From Seminavis robusta (lineage: Eukaryota > Bacillariophyta > Bacillariophyceae > Naviculales > Naviculaceae), in the NCBI GenBank assembly GCA_903772945.1, contig CAICTM010000263.1, positions 1-64,000 of the forward strand: a stretch of 64,000 nt of DNA, in the 5' to 3' direction. Below the pieces are notes generated by a model, which was not told the DNA's origin, did not search any database, and worked only from the letters and a program-made list of their open reading frames with translations. The position numbers and the translations under genes are program-made. Numbering within the stretch: the stretch's first letter is position 1; each line of letters starts with the position of its first letter. This document shows positions 9,804 through 22,707 of the stretch, one piece after another.

Positions 9804-10644
9804 ATGATCAAGTCAATCGTTCCATTCCTGTTGTTGCTACAAGCCTTTGTCTCTGCAGGTACGTTGGTTTACGTTCGGATGTTACAGTTGTTCCTTTACT
9901 TAGAAATGGATATCTGGGGTGTCTTTTTTCCATAACTTTCTTTTATCATTGAATCTTGCTCACCATGCTATTATTTTACTCTAATCCAATCTCTCTTTTT
10001 GATCATCAGACGACAATATGGTGGTGACTTGCGGTTCCGTCATTAAATTAAAGATTCCTCAACGAGGATCCACCGCCACCTATCATCTCTACAGTGAAGA
10101 CATTCAAATGCACGGAGGATCGGGACAACAAATTGTCACCTGGATGAAAAATGATCCCTCCAACACCGGGACACTCTGGCAAATTCGACCCAAACATCAC
10201 GATGAGAGCGCCGAACAGGAATATCCCTCCAAAGACTCCGCTACAAGAGATACCTGTGCCGAAACGGCAGCACCCGTCCAATGCGGTAGCACCATTCGAT
10301 TGACCCATTTAAAGACAACCACCAATTTGCATTCTCACGGTGTCAAGAGTCCTCTCTCGCGACAACAAGAAGTCACCGGATTTGGAACGGGAGATGGAAA
10401 GGGGGATGCCGGCGACAATTGGATCGTCGAATGCAATACCAAAGTATGGAAACGTGGAACCACGGTCCGGATTCGGCATGTCGATACCGATGCCTATTTG
10501 GGGGGAACCACACAAGCCACGTTTAATCAAAACAATTGTGGACATGGATGTCCCATTCTCAATCATATGGAAGCCTTTGGAAGACGTAGCAAAGATGAAT
10601 TGACCATGCTCGAAGCCGATATTGGAATCTACATGCACAAGTAA
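9804..10644 (+). CDS. SDF2: SDF2-like MIR-domain protein of the ER lumen, two exons
   Basis: Exons 9804-9858 and 10010-10644, joined across a 151-bp intron (gtacgt...atcag, phase 1), encode 229 residues. Exon 1 is a signal peptide (MIKSIVPFLLLLQAFVSA). Mature MIR motifs are visible: VVTCGSVIKLK, YHLYSEDIQMHGGSGQQIVT, then GSTIRLTHLKTTTNLHSHGV and GTTVRIRHVDTDAYLGG. SDF2 proteins work with ER Hsp40/BiP in quality control and protein O-mannosylation. The C-terminus is YMHK rather than an HDEL/KDEL-type retrieval signal. Length matches the family (about 210-220 residues). The upstream ATG context and the signal peptide settle the start. Confidence 0.9.
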
Positions 10645-11021
10645 ATTAGTAGGAAGCGAAGTGTCACAGGACGTAACATAGCACTGATTTTGAGTAACAA
10701 CCACAAGGAACAACATCTGCGGTGACAGCAGCACAGAAGATAGATTGATGTCATGGAACACGGCTTATATAGACTAGCTAGTGCTATGATTCAATGGAAG
10801 AGCCACTTTCTACTGGTTAATCTTGCTGAATCTCTACTCGTAGGTACACATGTAGTTTTTTCTACCGGTAGCTACATTAGTTAGAAACAAATGCAGATTT
10901 GATTTAGACATATTGAAGACTACACAGTAGTCTTTGTTATTGGTGATAGTGGATTGTGCGTTTTTGCTGGTTGCCTCTCGTCACTGAAATTCCCCGAGAT
11001 CCATGTAGTGCTTCCTTTCCT
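10645..11021. other. Convergent intergenic gap
   Basis: 377 bp lie between two 3' ends. No gene is seen. ctagctag and taccggtag motifs occur near 10770-10870. Confidence 0.45.
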
Positions 11022-13281
11022 TTAAAACAACACTCTGTGTACCAACCTGGCCATAACCAGTGCACCCGCAACGGAAAAGGCATGGAAATATTGATTGGCA
11101 CTGCTTCCATCGCCGCTGGGGGGTTCAGCACTGTTCACTCCATCGCCGCCACTGCCTCCAGGCGAACCCGGTGAACCGCCAGGAGAGCTTCCAGGAGTAC
11201 CACCTCCCAATGGAGCACCTCCTGGATTACCAGGTGGAATAGTCTCTTCGACGACTGGTTCGCCGCCACCGGGGGGAATACCATTGACAGTAAAGCCAGG
11301 TGGCAACGTAGGAACAGGTGTGGGAGGAGATGCAGGACAACTGGGGTTGGCTTGTGCCGGGGGCGCAACGGAGGGGGTCACCTGAGCCGCGGCGGGGCCT
11401 CCTTCCACCATGCATTCACCAGCGTCGGCAAATCCTGCAATGCATTGTCCCTCGCAAGCTCCCGTTCCGGTTTCGCTAAAGCAGGCTTCGCCCGTGTCTT
11501 GCTCGGAAAAGACCGAAGCTTGCTGGTTGTTGAAACAACGGTCGGCGGTCAATTCCTCGACATTCATGTAGTTGTTGCTGGTGGCAGGATCAATGGTAGA
11601 ATCGGCACTCTTGAACGCAGGAGCACTAACGCGGCCACCGTCGACGCAAGAGTTCAACACCTGAATGGTACTGCCACAAATGGCACAGAATACCGTCTAG
11701 TAATAGAATGGATACACAAAAAACGGGAGGTATGGATCGGGAGAAGCAACATGTCATCAGTAAGCTCGGGTGTGTGTGCCAGACTTTTCCGACCCAATTG
11801 TCACACTTACACTGAACCACTCCACGTTTGCCACTTGAAGCCTCAGGACATTCATCGAGCCTCCATCCTCAGCCATGGCAACGTTACTCAGCAAGTCGGG
11901 TGGCTGTTGTTATGAAAGAATATTCGTCAGTCAACGGGCAAGCAAGGACCTCGTCGCACAGTGGAAGGTTATATCCCTAAACACTCACACTTGTGCCAAC
12001 AAGGTTGGTGGCTGACGAGTCATGAATGTTGACAACGGCGCCATTACTGGCACTAAACACACGCTGCTCGAGAGAAATAAGAAGGCTGGGTGAGTCGAGT
12101 CATGCTCCTGTTCTTGTATTGCCAACACTCCAGAAAGAAAGAAAAACCACCCACTCACATCCACTCCATCAGAATCCTTGACCGTGAAGGAAGTTCCATC
12201 CGCTGTGGCCTGGTCTGTGGCCACCAGCACATTAAAGTTTCGTGAAGTTTGTACTGTAAAGTCTTCCATAAACTTTTTCCGATATGCCTCCAACACTCTG
12301 ATATTGTTGACATTGACGTTGGTAGCTGACAAATAGGAACCTCCATCCGTAACATAGAGCACCGTCCCGAGACTGTTCATTTCAGTGACTGTAAGCCCCG
12401 TGACTGTATGAGTGCTGCCCCCTTCTGTTTGTGTAAAGCGCTACAACAGCAAAGGATGCAAGTGGTGGGCAAGAGAGTTTCCGACAAATTGGTGCAACGA
12501 TGAGAAATCATCCTTGCGTACTTACCACCAAATCACTAAGCGTCGCCGAGGCAGTTTTGAGCGTTGAAGTTCCAGCCTTGGAAGTCCGAATGACAGAATC
12601 CGCAATCACGCCTTCCCCAATGGTAAGATCGTTGACGATGAGAGTTCCTCCTTCATTATCAATGAGATGGCGTCCAACACCATTTTCGAAAAGGACCGTG
12701 TCGACAAAGACATTCATGGGTTTATCACCGACAGGATTACTTTGATGGATGGCCGTGGCGGAATTCTGAAATCCCTGAAATTTGACATCGTTGAATCGGA
12801 TGTTCGACCGTACATCGCCATATGCTTTGACTGCGACGCCCGTGTAGGAGAAGAAACTAATTCCTGCAAAGGTAGCATTGGTAGTGGTGGAACCAGGTGC
12901 GACGTTGACTTGAAATTCGTTTCCATCCAAGACACAGAGCTCCACATTGGTGCCATTGTACCCACAGACAAACGTAATATCTGGCAATATCACCTCCAAG
13001 ACTCGCTCTTCCATCAGATACTTGAATCGGTTGCACAAGGGGAACACGTAGGGTGTCCGAGGAGCTTGGCCAGCAGCCACACGGTCCGATTCAGTTTGTT
13101 GGTCGGTGTTGACATCGATAATGTGCTTGTATCCGATCTGAAGGGGATCGTCAGGGCAGGGACCAGCACGCTCGTTCACCTCATTGGTAAAGTACTTTTG
13201 AATCTGAGCATGGCATGCCGTTGGCAGCAACAAAGCCAACGGTAGAATTCGACAGAACAACGACGAAATCTTCAGAGTCAT
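11022..13281 (-). CDS. Secreted, probably GPI-anchored beta-helix-like protein, five exons
   Basis: My model joins 13281-12526, 12440-12159, 12063-11989, 11903-11811 and 11696-11022 (626 residues). Every intron is phase 0 with GT-AG ends. The fifth exon could instead start at 11660. The start at 13281 gives a clean signal peptide (MTLKISSLFCRILPLALLLPTACHA); an upstream ATG at 13419 would add 46 residues and bury it. Residues about 100-400 are rungs of short beta-like repeats (ITFVCGYNGTNVELC, NIRFNDVKFQGF, GGTLIVNDLTIGEG), suggesting a pectate-lyase-type parallel beta-helix. A Cys-rich piece, then a Pro/Gly-rich linker (PGNPGGAPLGGGTPGSS) and a hydrophobic end (FSVAGALVMARLVHRVLF) suggest a surface GPI anchor. 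I cannot assign an enzymatic function. Confidence 0.65.
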
Positions 13282-15803
13282 CTTGTCTTTTTGGTTTGGT
13301 AGCAGGGAACTCCGACGGATAGATGGATTCAGAGATCGAGATCGCAAAGGCAAGGCTCTAGCTTGCTGGATTTGTTCTGGTATGGTACCTATCGAGGAAG
13401 GAAGCAACAGCTTATTCATTCAAACTGTGCTTTACCTTTTACCTTGAGGTGTGGGATCTTCGTCGTCTCCGCCTTCGTTGACACACTTCAAAAGATCCGA
13501 TGTCTGCTTTGTGACCTATAAGAAACCAGCTAGGCTGTGAAAGATCTAAAGGAGAAGGCCAGCGATAGCGAACGGTCACATGATACGGTACGGTACCAGT
13601 CACCACTCAGCAAAGCCCGTGACGATGTTTGTTGGCCACTCTAGCCGCTCTAGCTAGCTAGTACCTAGAATAGGAACGATTCTACATTGCTAGAGCTACT
13701 AGAAGGGGAAATGAAGATGCAGTGTCAGGGCAGGAATTCAATTCGGCAGCTGGGCCTCAAAGAAAGGCGTGGGACGTGCACAGAAGGCAGTGACCGCATT
13801 TATTTCAACCCGGAGTATTCGGACCTGTGTGCAGCAAGTTGACTGAGGAGCGATCAAATCTTCTGGCTCTGCTTCGCATTTTAAAATGCCAGCACACATG
13901 TTTCCGATGTGGTGGGCAGGGCATAAAACAAGTCTCTTGCATCCACCAGACCGCTCAGGCAGTCCGCGTTCTTTCACCATCTCACTAGTACGATGGTTGC
14001 AGGTTTACATCCCACCAAAATCAGCCCTTGATGTCGGTATTACTAACTAAACCAATATATATATATTGGTGACTTGTTGAGACGAACACGCATTCTGAAA
14101 TTTGCTCGTTGCCTGACCGCCTAGCTACCGATACCTGGTACTAGCTGTAGCAGCGACCAAATTGGTGCAGGCTCCTACCATGCCAGCACAATTGCAGCTT
14201 CCCAGCTCCCCGCACTTGTTTCAACGCTTTCCGGTCACAGATCTGCTCAATTTTCCCAGCTTCCAAGGACTGCTCAACAAGAGTGGCAACAACCAGGCGT
14301 TGCTACCCAATCTTGTCTGCACCTACTGGTCCTGTACCGTATGACACTTCAGCATTCGTGTTGGCGCCCAAACCAAACTGGCTCACTTTGCTTGTGTGAC
14401 TCAATGAGTCACTAGCTAGTGCCCCTTTCTGTCACGGGAAAGTGCTGGTTCAATGGGACCTTTCCTTGTGTGTGTGTTGTTAAGTGACGTACTCGGAGTC
14501 TCTAGAATCCGGCACTCAAAGTACTAAATGACAATGAGTGTCTCTGGAACTTTATCCGATGAATAAATGTCTTCTTCATGTTCCAGGTTTTCCTAGACGG
14601 ACACGGATCATTACAAAACAAAGGTGATGGTTTACCATCAATGTTAACATTAAAGTGCACCTACTAGAATTGGCTGAGGTGTTGATGAGTGGGTGTATGC
14701 ATCGCATAGGTCCGGTGTCAGGCCTGGAGATGGATCTGGAATTATGTGATGTTGGGAGCAGCATAGATCCAGTTTTTTTCTTCTGTATATCATTCTGGAG
14801 TGATCCCGGTGATGGAACCAAGGAGCTCCCTGAGTTGCACTTGGCCAAGGTTTTCCGTGGGTAGGTAGATCCATGAGAAGATCCAAGCGTCGTTCCCAGG
14901 AATAGAGCCCTCTAGAGTGTTGATGGTAATGAGTAGGTCCTTGAGATGACTGTTGTACTAGGAGTCAGGTTTGTCCTCGAAACAGTGGGCTGTGGATGAT
15001 CACGGGTGTCTACCGAAGGTCAAAGAATAGATCCAAGCAATGCAAAACTTGCGAAGGGCATATCCACCCAACGAGGTGCATGCTTTGACATGCAAAACTC
15101 TATCTAATGTCTTCTCATACCCATCGAACATGCATCCACAACAAGCATGATTGGCGCCGGTCGAGGTTACCCGCGCTGGTTCCTTGGCCGCCCAATGAAT
15201 TAGGCGAGTGGTGAGATCTACACGAGCCAGCAAAATCGGTACGTGCGGTACCGGTATGCTTCATGGGGAATAATGTGAGGCAGCAATCGTGCCGTTTGAT
15301 TTGGATTCCGAGTTTACCAGATTTAAGATAGATTTATGGCAGCAGGTGATGTACCCTGCATAACACTGTACAAGCTAATCGTCGCCCAAGCAAGACCAGC
15401 ATTCAAATTGATACTGTAGCTTGTGACGTTCACAGAAGGTAGCCGACAACCTGTACAAAAAGGCAATCCTTGGCTCCGAGTATCGTGCTACTATTACTCT
15501 AAACCACATCAGTCTTTCTTTTGGAAGCTTGAGAGTTGGCACGAACCTGCGGCACCGCCAGTCTGCTCATTTGATACGAATCGCTCATCATCACTCCTGA
15601 AGAGCGGAAGCAAGCAAGTTCACAACTTTCTTCTTTCGTAGAATCGAATCATCCAAGCCAGCAAGCAACTTCTTCCTGAAGCTTACCTACCTCCATTATC
15701 TCTTCCAGCCTCTTATCATCAGATAGCAGATTGATTGGTTGAATCTGCTCTAGCTGTATACCCTTCTTTCCATTCTATTCTCTTCTATACCATTATCTTC
15801 ACA
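13282..15803. other. Gene-poor interval, 2.5 kb
   Basis: No intact gene is supported. A possible decayed coding frame at 14560-15233 is listed separately. Around 14055-14070 there is a tatatatata run. The last 200 bases before 15804 (caagcaagcaag and pyrimidine-rich leader) are probably the promoter and 5' leader of the large membrane-protein gene. Confidence 0.45.
14560..15233 (-). pseudogene. Possible decayed coding sequence, unidentified
   Basis: One reverse frame runs from 15233 to about 14560 with protein-like composition but is broken by about seven stop codons, the first at 15000-15002. Segments such as GSIPGNDAWIFSWIYLPTEN and FNVNIDGKPSPLFCNDPCPS look like former coding sequence. 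I do not recognise the family. It could be an old transposon gene or chance; the frame persistence is the only evidence. Confidence 0.25.
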
Positions 15804-18800
15804 ATGAATCAACTCGGACGCTTCCTAGTTTCCCTCCTGGCCTGTGCCTCCTTGGTGGTAGCTGTCACACCATCCGCCGCCAGCATTGATAGCAGCATCG
15901 AAAGGAGCTCTTCCATTAGCTCTGTGGTGTCTCAAGAAGCCCTCCATCGAGTCAGTGATGAATTAGCCCAACAGTTGCATCGACAAACTGGCGACAACCT
16001 GCGCCATCTACAATCTACTGCCGAAGACTTTGACGAGTTTCGTGAACTCTTCAAGCGCATCACTGTCTGGCTTCCCGACTTTGAAACGTCCCAACAAATC
16101 CTCTTTGCCGATCTCAATCTCAAAGCCCGCAACATCAAGTGCTTCAACATTGTCCTTGGCAAAATGGACATTAACTACAACATGACCAGTGCTCAGATGC
16201 TCGAGTTTCTCGTCGATATCAACGATCTAGACTTGAAATGTACACTTGACTACGAATGGACCTACTCCTTCTTTAATGGAGCTGGCGTCGCCACTATTGA
16301 CTTGAACGACAACACGGCCAAAACAAAACTCGTCTTTGAATCCGACGATTACGCACTCCATCCTCCCAAATCCAGTCGCATGGAATCCTGCGATGCCGAC
16401 ATTACCATTACCGACATGTCCTTTACGGGAACCGTCACGGACGCCGTACTCAATGCCTTTGAGGGACTCTTACGGGGATATGTACAAGATGCCGTCAAGG
16501 ACGCGGCATGTGTCGAACTGGGTGCCTTGGGAACCGAGTTGGTACAAGACATGATTGATCGGGCCGCCGAATTGCTCGAACCCTATTTGCTGCCGCTCGA
16601 GCCGTGGCAGACGAATGCTACCATTGCCGAAGACAACATGACGCTTCCCACGGACATTTCGCTCATGAACTTTCAAGATGAGGGAGAAGATCAGACATGG
16701 TTCTACAGTGCCCTACAAGAAGTCGATGCCGCACTCGGAGTGTGGTTGATTGATCCCAACGCTCCTCCCGAACGCAATGGAAGAGATCTGGGAGTCAACA
16801 TTTTCTTGCGCGAAAACATTCTAGATGATAACCGCGCACTCGAAATGAGTGTCGACGACTTTCCATTCGAGTTTGAACCAGTCATCTTTCAAGGACACGA
16901 TGAATTCACCGAAACCAAAATCACCATTGACGTCATCCGGGTCTTTGGTCTTGATACCTTTAGCTACTTTGCTCCCTTTATCAATCAGGGAAAGTACACC
17001 TTGCAGAACTTTTTGTCGTGGGATTTCCTCACCTTTGAAGTCGATACTACCATTGACATGAAACCAAGTACACTGGGAGAGGCAAGCATCCTCGAATCCA
17101 CTCACGAAGACAGCGACATTCATATCGTCGAAAAGGTCCGAATGAGGTTCGGAGTCGAAAACGTCAACGCTACCATGTCTGCATTGTTGGCCATTGATTC
17201 CGATGCTTTTGGAAAACTCAAACTAGGCTCGCTCATGTGGACGGAAAACATCTTGCCCTGCTTTTGGTCATCTGTCTACCAGTCCGAAGTTACCGTATTG
17301 GAAGCCAACATTGGCAAGATTGGGATTCCTTCCTTTGACGGATTCATCTCCCCCGGAATCGACGCCGTCGTCACCCAGTCCGCCATGGCGGCCTTTGAAA
17401 TGTACGAGAGTGTCGTCATTCGTGCCATGCCCAACATCTTCCAGACCAGTGTCAAGGATCTATTGAATGAAGTCTTTTTCCGCACGTACGACGAAGAATG
17501 TCCCGGAGTCAAGGATACTCCCGGCCTGATTGATTTCCGCGATTTGCTCTTGTCCCCGGAAGAATCCACGGCCATGGGCGCGTCGGGAACCGCACCTTAT
17601 GGAACTCTGGCAACGTCGGCATTCAACTTTATCAAGACACAGCTTGCCACCATTGAAGAAGATGGAACCCTTTCCGCCAATGATATGTTTATCCGCGTCA
17701 TGACAGAACAGCAGTCGGGTGTCGAGGGTATGCTGCACCTCCCGGGAGATTTGTTCAGCTTGTCGGCGAGCGACATCGATTGGGCTGGGTTTGATATCCT
17801 CTTGTCCGGTTTCAAGTTGGCATTGTCGGATGTACAAATGATCAATCTGGATACCATGGTCCCTCCCTTTCGTGTCTTGGAACCCACCGAACATCCACAC
17901 GAATTAGACAACGAGATTCACTTTGGACCTGTTGCAAACCGCCCACTGAACGTGTCTGCCATGTTTTCCCTTTCCTTTGGAGAAGGATCGCCTTACCACA
18001 TGAAGAACGACGTTCTCATCAGCATGTCATCCTCCGCGTTTGAGGCACTTGCAAGAGTTGTTGCTCGCGTCGAAGCCATGTCGTTGTTGAATTTTCCCAT
18101 TGATGACTTGTTGAATCTTTCGTGCTGGTTGGCCACCGTTCTTGCTCCTACATTGAACGAACTTGGATTCCGAGTTGACCCCACCGAAGAGGCCGGCGTG
18201 TCCCTGGCCGAGTTCTCCAACAAGTTTCAAGACCTGGGCGTTGCTGTGGAGTGCACTAGCTGTACAACCCATGGGTTGAACCTGCTGCCAAGCATCCTCG
18301 AATTGCTGAGTGAGACTGATGTCACCTCTATTATGGCAGCTCGCCTCAGATTTCTTGTCGATGATGTTGTTGTGAGCGAGTCCTTCCAGACGTTCTTGGA
18401 TCGACTGGTGAATGATGCCGCAGCCCAGTGCCCTCACAAGCCGCAATACACCGAAGACGCGGACTCTATCGGCAAAAACTATGCCGATTTGCCAGTCCCC
18501 ACTCTCTCAGAGACCTCCATCGACACTGTACAATTTGTCATTGCCACTACCATTCAGGTTGGTTTCGTCGTTTTCACCCAGCTGTACTCCGAGACCGAGG
18601 TAAACCCTCAAGACGCTCTGGTTGAGCAAAGGGCATTCACGATCCCCGAAGGTAGCGACCTTGTCAACTTCACCGATTTCAGTCTCAATCTTCCATCCTA
18701 CCTCGACACTGCGCTCGATGAGTTCTTGGCTATGCTCAGCGGTACTCGAGTTGATCCAGTCACCGGAAAGGAGGACTTGAGCGTTAACATCTTCATCCGC

Positions 18801-21800
18801 GAGATGTTTGGTGCTGATGGGGTTTTCCAGTGGGATCTCGAGGGAGTTTCGTTTGGTCCTCAGGATCTTGCCATCGATTTCCACTCCTTGCGCATCGAAG
18901 GCCTCGATACTTTCACAAGATTCGAGGTTGGTGTCCCTGTCGCGCCACAGACACTCGCGAACGACCTGGCTATGAGAAACTTGGTGCTGAAGCTTGACTT
19001 TGACATTCGTTCTGCAGAAGCTTCGAAGAGACTTCAGGTTGCGTTTGGATTTGACGATCTGAGCGCTTCTTTGCCTCTGTTTGCCGCCATTGACAAGAAC
19101 ATCTTGAGGAGCCTGCAGGTGGGATCTCTTCTCCGCCTTCCAAACTTCCTGCCCTGTTTCTTTTCAGCTATTTACGGGTTCAGCTTCCCCCACATGATAG
19201 TCAATGTGGGAAGCATCCACAAACCAGCTGTTGTAGGCTTGATGGATGAGACGGACGCTTCGCTCACAACCTTGGTCGACACACTCTTCGAGCGCTATGA
19301 AGCCACAATGCATTCGTCACTTCCTTCTGTCTTTGACAACGCCTTCCGTCCTCTCTTGAACAGCTTGTTCGCCTTCATGATTTCCGAAAACGGTGAAGGT
19401 TGCTCCAATCCTCTCCTGGATTCGCTCTCTATTTCAAGACGATTGATGAAGGCCGCAGGGGCACCTTTCATGGACTTCCGCGACCTCTTCTTGCCCGAGG
19501 CCTTGTCTAAGGACATCGGAGGTCACGGTGACTCCAGATACGGCGATTTGATCCGATCCGTGTGGTCTTTGATCGAATCCGAAATTCTAGACGTGTCCCC
19601 AAGCGGGGAATCGCGCATCAATACTGACGTGATTGGTCCATTGACCGAGGGCGGAAACTTGTATTTCCCTGGCGATTACATCAACGAGTATATCAAGTTA
19701 GACTTTGGTCCGGTACCCACTGGAATCAAGCTCCGAGTTGCGGACTTACGAATTGAGAATATCGACACTTTTGGAAACCCATTGTCTTTGTTGGACCCCG
19801 TGCAGGACAGGCCCAACCTGATCAACAACACGGCTACTGTCGGCGTCGGCGAGCCACTCCGGTTTGGCGTGAAGATTGTTGTAGATGTTTCCAATGAAGG
19901 TAAGGCGACGATTGCTCATCACGTGTGCGGGCTCCAGTACTTGCGCTAACCTTTTCAACACGATTTGATTTGTACTGAAGGCGGGAAAATCAGAAATGAC
20001 TTCGAAGTCAGCGCCAGTCTACATTCCACAACGGCGCTCCTGGCAGCGCTTATGAAAGTATCCGAATATCGTTTTGCTGCCTTCCCGCTTGGAGACATCT
20101 TCAACCTTGATTGTTGGTTGGCGACGATGCCCCCTCCTGCCATGGACGTTTACGGCGTGCGTCAAGATGGCGTGAACCAATCGGCGGCTGTTGACCAGCT
20201 TTTGTTAACGATGAAGCAGATTGATCTTGGCATTGATTGCAAAGAGTGCTCTAGTCCTGGATTCCAAAAGCTTGCGGATCTCTGGGCGACCCCTGAAGCT
20301 TCGAGGGATATGACGAATGCGGCGAACGACTTCCTCGCATATATGGGAGACGTCCTGAGTGGTGGCTTGATCCAAAATGCGATTGATCGCAGTCTAAACG
20401 ACGCTGCGAAGCGTTGTCCTCACAGCCCTGACTTCAAGCCGTCATTCACCGAAATGAGTTATCAAAAGTTCGAAACCGATATTCCTGAAACCGACACGTC
20501 ATTGGCCATCATCCTCATGATTGTTGGCGGATCCTTCGTGGTTGCGTTGGCTGTGTTCGTTTTCATTATCCGCTTCTTTGTGCGCCGCCGTCATGGTCAT
20601 TGGTTGAAGACGCTTCCAAACTCCCAGTTGATGCTTCTCAAGCAACGTCAAGAGAAGGAAGAAGCGAAGGAAGCTGAACTCAACGCGACGACCGAGTCCA
20701 TGTTCACTAGCAGCGATATTCCTTTCCTCGTCCGATGGATTATTCCAGTCATCATCATTGGAAACGTTGGATTCTTCCTCAGTGGACACTTGAGTCTCGG
20801 AGCTGAAGTGAAGATGCAGATCTCCATCGCTGGACAAACCTTGCAGATTGATGAGTTCTACCAGTTCAGCCTGGCGCGATCTACCGTCGAAATCTGGGAG
20901 GCTGGAGGCAAGGAGCTTGCGAGTCTCATTCTCATCTTTTCCGGTATCTGGCCTTACACCAAGCAATTGATCACACTGGTATTGTGGTTCCTTCCTACAT
21001 CACGGTGTTCGATCTCTCGTCGGGGTTCTATTCTTCTGTGGCTCGATACTCTGGCGAAGTGGTCGATTGTTGATATCTTCACTCTTATCATGAGTGTCGC
21101 TGCATTCCGTGTATCGGTGCAGAGTCCAAAGCTTGGATTTTTGCCAGATGACTTGTACGCGTTCGATCTCTTGGTTGTTCCAATGTGGGGTCTGTATGCA
21201 AACTTGATTGCGCAGTTGATTTCCCAAGTCAGTTCGCACTTCATCATTCACTACCACCGAAACATTGTCCACAAGGCCACAATAGCTTACAAGGAGAAGA
21301 ACCACCTGGTGGCTTTCTCTCAAAGGTTTGTTGAACTGACTGAGCACTCAGAAACGTCCGACGAGTCGAATGATTGCCCCTATGGAGACAGAAAGGACCT
21401 TCTGAACAGCCATGCTTTTTCGAGACCACACCGAGGAGAAGCCGGCAAGCTCCATACACGAGGCTTTGTCAACATCCTCGTTGTCTTTGGAGCTGTTGTT
21501 TTCTCGGGTCTCATTGTTGCTGGCTGCACGCTCCCGTCTACTGGACTTGAATTCTTGGGAATTCTGGGAATCGCAGTCGAATCAGGTCAGGACTGGCAAG
21601 AAGCAAGTACCAAGTTGAGCCTCTTTGATCTTGTCACACTTTTGATGGACCAGGCCAAATTTCTTGACGAGATGAAGGATTACCTCGGCATGGGATTGCT
21701 CAGTGCTCTCTTGATCATCACTGTCCTTATTGTTCCGTTGGCCCAGACCGCGGTACTCATGTATCAGTGGTTCGTCCCCATGGCGGGTCGCAAGCGAAAA

Positions 21801-22707
21801 CACATGGCTATTCTTGTTGAGATCCTCCAGGCATGGCAATACATGGAAGTATACGTAATTTCCGTCATTGTGGCCACCTGGCAGCTCGGTCCCATCTCGG
21901 TTTTCATGGTAAGAAGAAACAAAGATGCAGCGGCCTACGTGGGTTCTAAAGATTCTCGTGCATTAGCGCTCTTGCTAACGTTTCGTTCTTTAGATCAACT
22001 CTTATTGTTACACCTTCCAGGAGACCTTCAATCAGCTCTCCTACTTTGGTCTTTTGGAGTCAGAAGATGCACAGTGCTTCCGTGTCGATGCATCTATCGA
22101 AAGTGCTTCCTACATTTTGCTCGGGGCTGCGCTTCTCCTGGCCTTGTTGAATACCTTTGTCATGAACGCTGTGAAGCAATACTTCCGCGACCGTGATGAG
22201 GTCATCAGCACCTCGGAAATCAAGGAAGAGGCTTTGCGTGAGCTTGAAGCGGTACGAAAGCCTGAGCAGCCTGCCTTGGAGTATGAGGATCCTACTGAAA
22301 TTGACGGCGCCAAGGCTGAAGGAGATGCGGCGTCGGAGTATTGGGATGGCCGCAAGGATGCGGAATCCTACATCAAACCGGTGCCAGTGCTGTTTTCAGA
22401 TAAATTTCGATGGGTGTTGAGGCGTGCGACACCAAAGGAGGAGTTGAATCAAGGACCGCCATTGCCTTCTCCCCAGGAAATGATCAGCACGGTAAAGAGT
22501 GGATCCACCGAGCACGCCTCCGATGACGAATCTCCAACAAATAACCGTGCTCGACGGACTTCGGGATCAGGATCTTTTATCCGGAATGTGAATGTGAACC
22601 TTGCCGACGAGGTAGAACCGATGGAAGGATCAAATTCCGCATCCACGTCTGTTGCAAAGGGACGCCGTCATCGACTTCCATCCGACGGAGACGAAACCGA
22701 AGTATGA
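15804..22707 (+). CDS. Giant membrane protein: TULIP/BPI-like domain, two large repeats and a PqiA/LetA-like membrane domain
   Basis: Exons 15804-19899, 19981-21908 and 21994-22707 (introns 81 and 85 bp) encode 2245 residues. The start at 15804 opens a signal peptide (MNQLGRFLVSLLACASLVVA). Residues about 60-275 resemble the N-terminal barrel of BPI/LBP-type TULIP lipid-binding proteins: an F.GAGVATIDL strand, then an MESC...AC pair around an amphipathic helix. Two homologous extracytoplasmic units follow (about 285-890 and 935-1520), sharing DFRDL, CWLAT, a CxxC and a closing CPHxP. About nine membrane helices lie at 1538-2065. They contain LAKWSIVDIFTLIMSVAAF and QAWQYMEVYVISVIVATWQLG, like the W-S-M-x-D/E-V motifs of PqiA/LetA. 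The tail is cytosolic, acidic and Ser-rich. PqiA/LetA work with MCE proteins in bacterial inter-membrane lipid transport; a lipid role here is inference. Confidence 0.7.

Noticed and set aside
13282-13419. Upstream start for the beta-helix protein
   Set aside because: It would bury the clear signal peptide beginning at 13281 under 46 residues of low-complexity sequence.
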